Source: Candidatus Schekmanbacteria bacterium (GTDB taxonomy: Bacteria > CSSED10-310 > JACPHN01). Taken from it: a stretch of DNA of 22,274 bases. The notes beneath the pieces were generated by a model that was given only the letters and a program-made list of their open reading frames with translations, was not told the DNA's origin and searched no databases. The stretch lies in NCBI GenBank assembly GCA_016188575.1, contig JACPHN010000042.1, positions 1 through 22,274 on the forward strand. Reading direction: 5' to 3'. Positions 22,091 to 22,274 of the stretch are shown one piece after another; position 1 is the first letter of the stretch, and each line of letters begins with the position of its first letter. A program made the translations under genes and the position numbers.

Positions 22091-22274
22091 GGGTGACGAC
22101 ACCCGGGAGTGCGAGCGCCAGCTCCCGGCTCTGTCGCTCCGGATCATGAGCGGCCAAGGAGACCACCGCGAAGGTCCGGGGTACTCAAGCCCGTCCGACA
22201 TCGGCGAGGCGCACGTTACCGCCTCTTCGGAGGCGAGAAGCCAAGGTAACAAGGCCCTTTCGGGGGCGAGGGAG
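22091..22274 (+). ncRNA. HEARO-like structured RNA (candidate IscB/IsrB omega RNA), runs off window edge
   Basis: The segment is a dense series of paired elements: GGGT/ACCC (22091-22094, 22101-22104), CCGGGAG/CTCCCGG (22103-22109, 22122-22128), CGCTC/GAGCG (22135-22139, 22148-22152), GTTACC/GGTAAC (22215-22220, 22245-22250) enclosing GCCTC-TTCG-GAGGC (22221-22234), and GCCC/GGGC (22254-22257, 22264-22267). The order of stems and phrases such as GAGAAGCCAAGGTAACAAG resemble, from memory, the HEARO RNA that lies directly upstream of IscB/IsrB HNH nuclease genes and guides them. In those loci the guide is at the RNA's 5' end and the nuclease gene starts just after the RNA. The window ends before that gene could be seen. 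A group II intron 5' part is the main alternative. Confidence 0.55.

Noticed and set aside
22146-22274. Open + frame through the HEARO-like segment, with an ATG at 22146
   Set aside because: The sequence is explained better by successive perfect stems; no ribosome binding site precedes the ATG and the product matches no domain.
22100-22274. Group II intron 5' end (GTGCGAG at 22109 resembles the GUGYG start)
   Set aside because: Kept as an alternative only. The GTTACC/GGTAAC pair around a UUCG stem and the short, compact layout fit the HEARO pattern better from memory; covariance models would decide.
1-22274. CRISPR array, tRNA, rRNA or classical insertion sequence with transposase
   Set aside because: No regularly spaced repeats, no tRNA cloverleaf that I could see, no rRNA-like sequence and no transposase-like reading frame in either strand.

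Overview
The window is high-GC bacterial DNA with dense coding, GC-rich third codon positions, Shine-Dalgarno starts and overlapping genes. Type-I-style export machinery (an HlyD-family adaptor plus ABC exporters) and secreted caspase-fold proteins suggest a Gram-negative with a large, regulation-rich genome. A myxobacterium, another former 'deltaproteobacterium' or a similar lineage would fit, but there is no rRNA or housekeeping marker, so taxonomy is inference.

Layout. Positions 1-221: probable C-terminal end of a + strand gene, followed by a good intrinsic terminator. 313-1049: a minus-strand VapBC-type toxin-antitoxin pair with its own promoter and a palindrome in the promoter spacer. 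The PIN toxin appears broken: its 3' end carries a perfect 27-bp tandem duplication and lacks the last PIN motif. 1050-1300: no gene.

Centre, 1301-17449: a divergent secreted-peptide locus. The minus-strand operon (13797 down to 1301) runs FN3-repeat surface protein, CHAT-TPR protease-like protein, HlyD-type adaptor, NHLM-type ABC exporter with C39 peptidase, and NHLM-type ABC exporter with a long N-terminal region and no peptidase. The plus-strand operon (13997 to 17449) runs a nitrile-hydratase-leader-peptide (NHLP) precursor with a Gly-Gly site and a 15-residue hydrophobic core, a small secreted PPC-like protein, and a secreted caspase/metacaspase-like peptidase. The two arms diverge from a 199-bp promoter region. 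The C39 exporter would cut the precursor after Gly88 and export the core. Two different clan-CD cysteine peptidases with intact His/Cys dyads, both predicted to be exported, sit on either side of the precursor. No RiPP-modifying enzyme (YcaO, LanM, radical SAM, nitrile-hydratase-like) is present. This combination is the main candidate for an undescribed system.

Right side, 17469-20686: a minus-strand pair (Uma2-family nuclease overlapping an HExxH protein) and, divergently, a D-2-hydroxyacid dehydrogenase. 20985-21794: an unrecognised Cys-rich protein with a C-terminal zinc-ribbon-like CxxC...CxC. 21795-22274: no convincing protein gene, but two structured blocks. The first is a nested set of inverted repeats (21963-22036) followed by a strong ribosome binding site and a start codon with almost no reading frame behind it. 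The second is a highly structured segment running off the window edge that resembles a HEARO RNA, the omega RNA of IscB/IsrB nucleases. If so, an IscB-type gene should begin just beyond the window.
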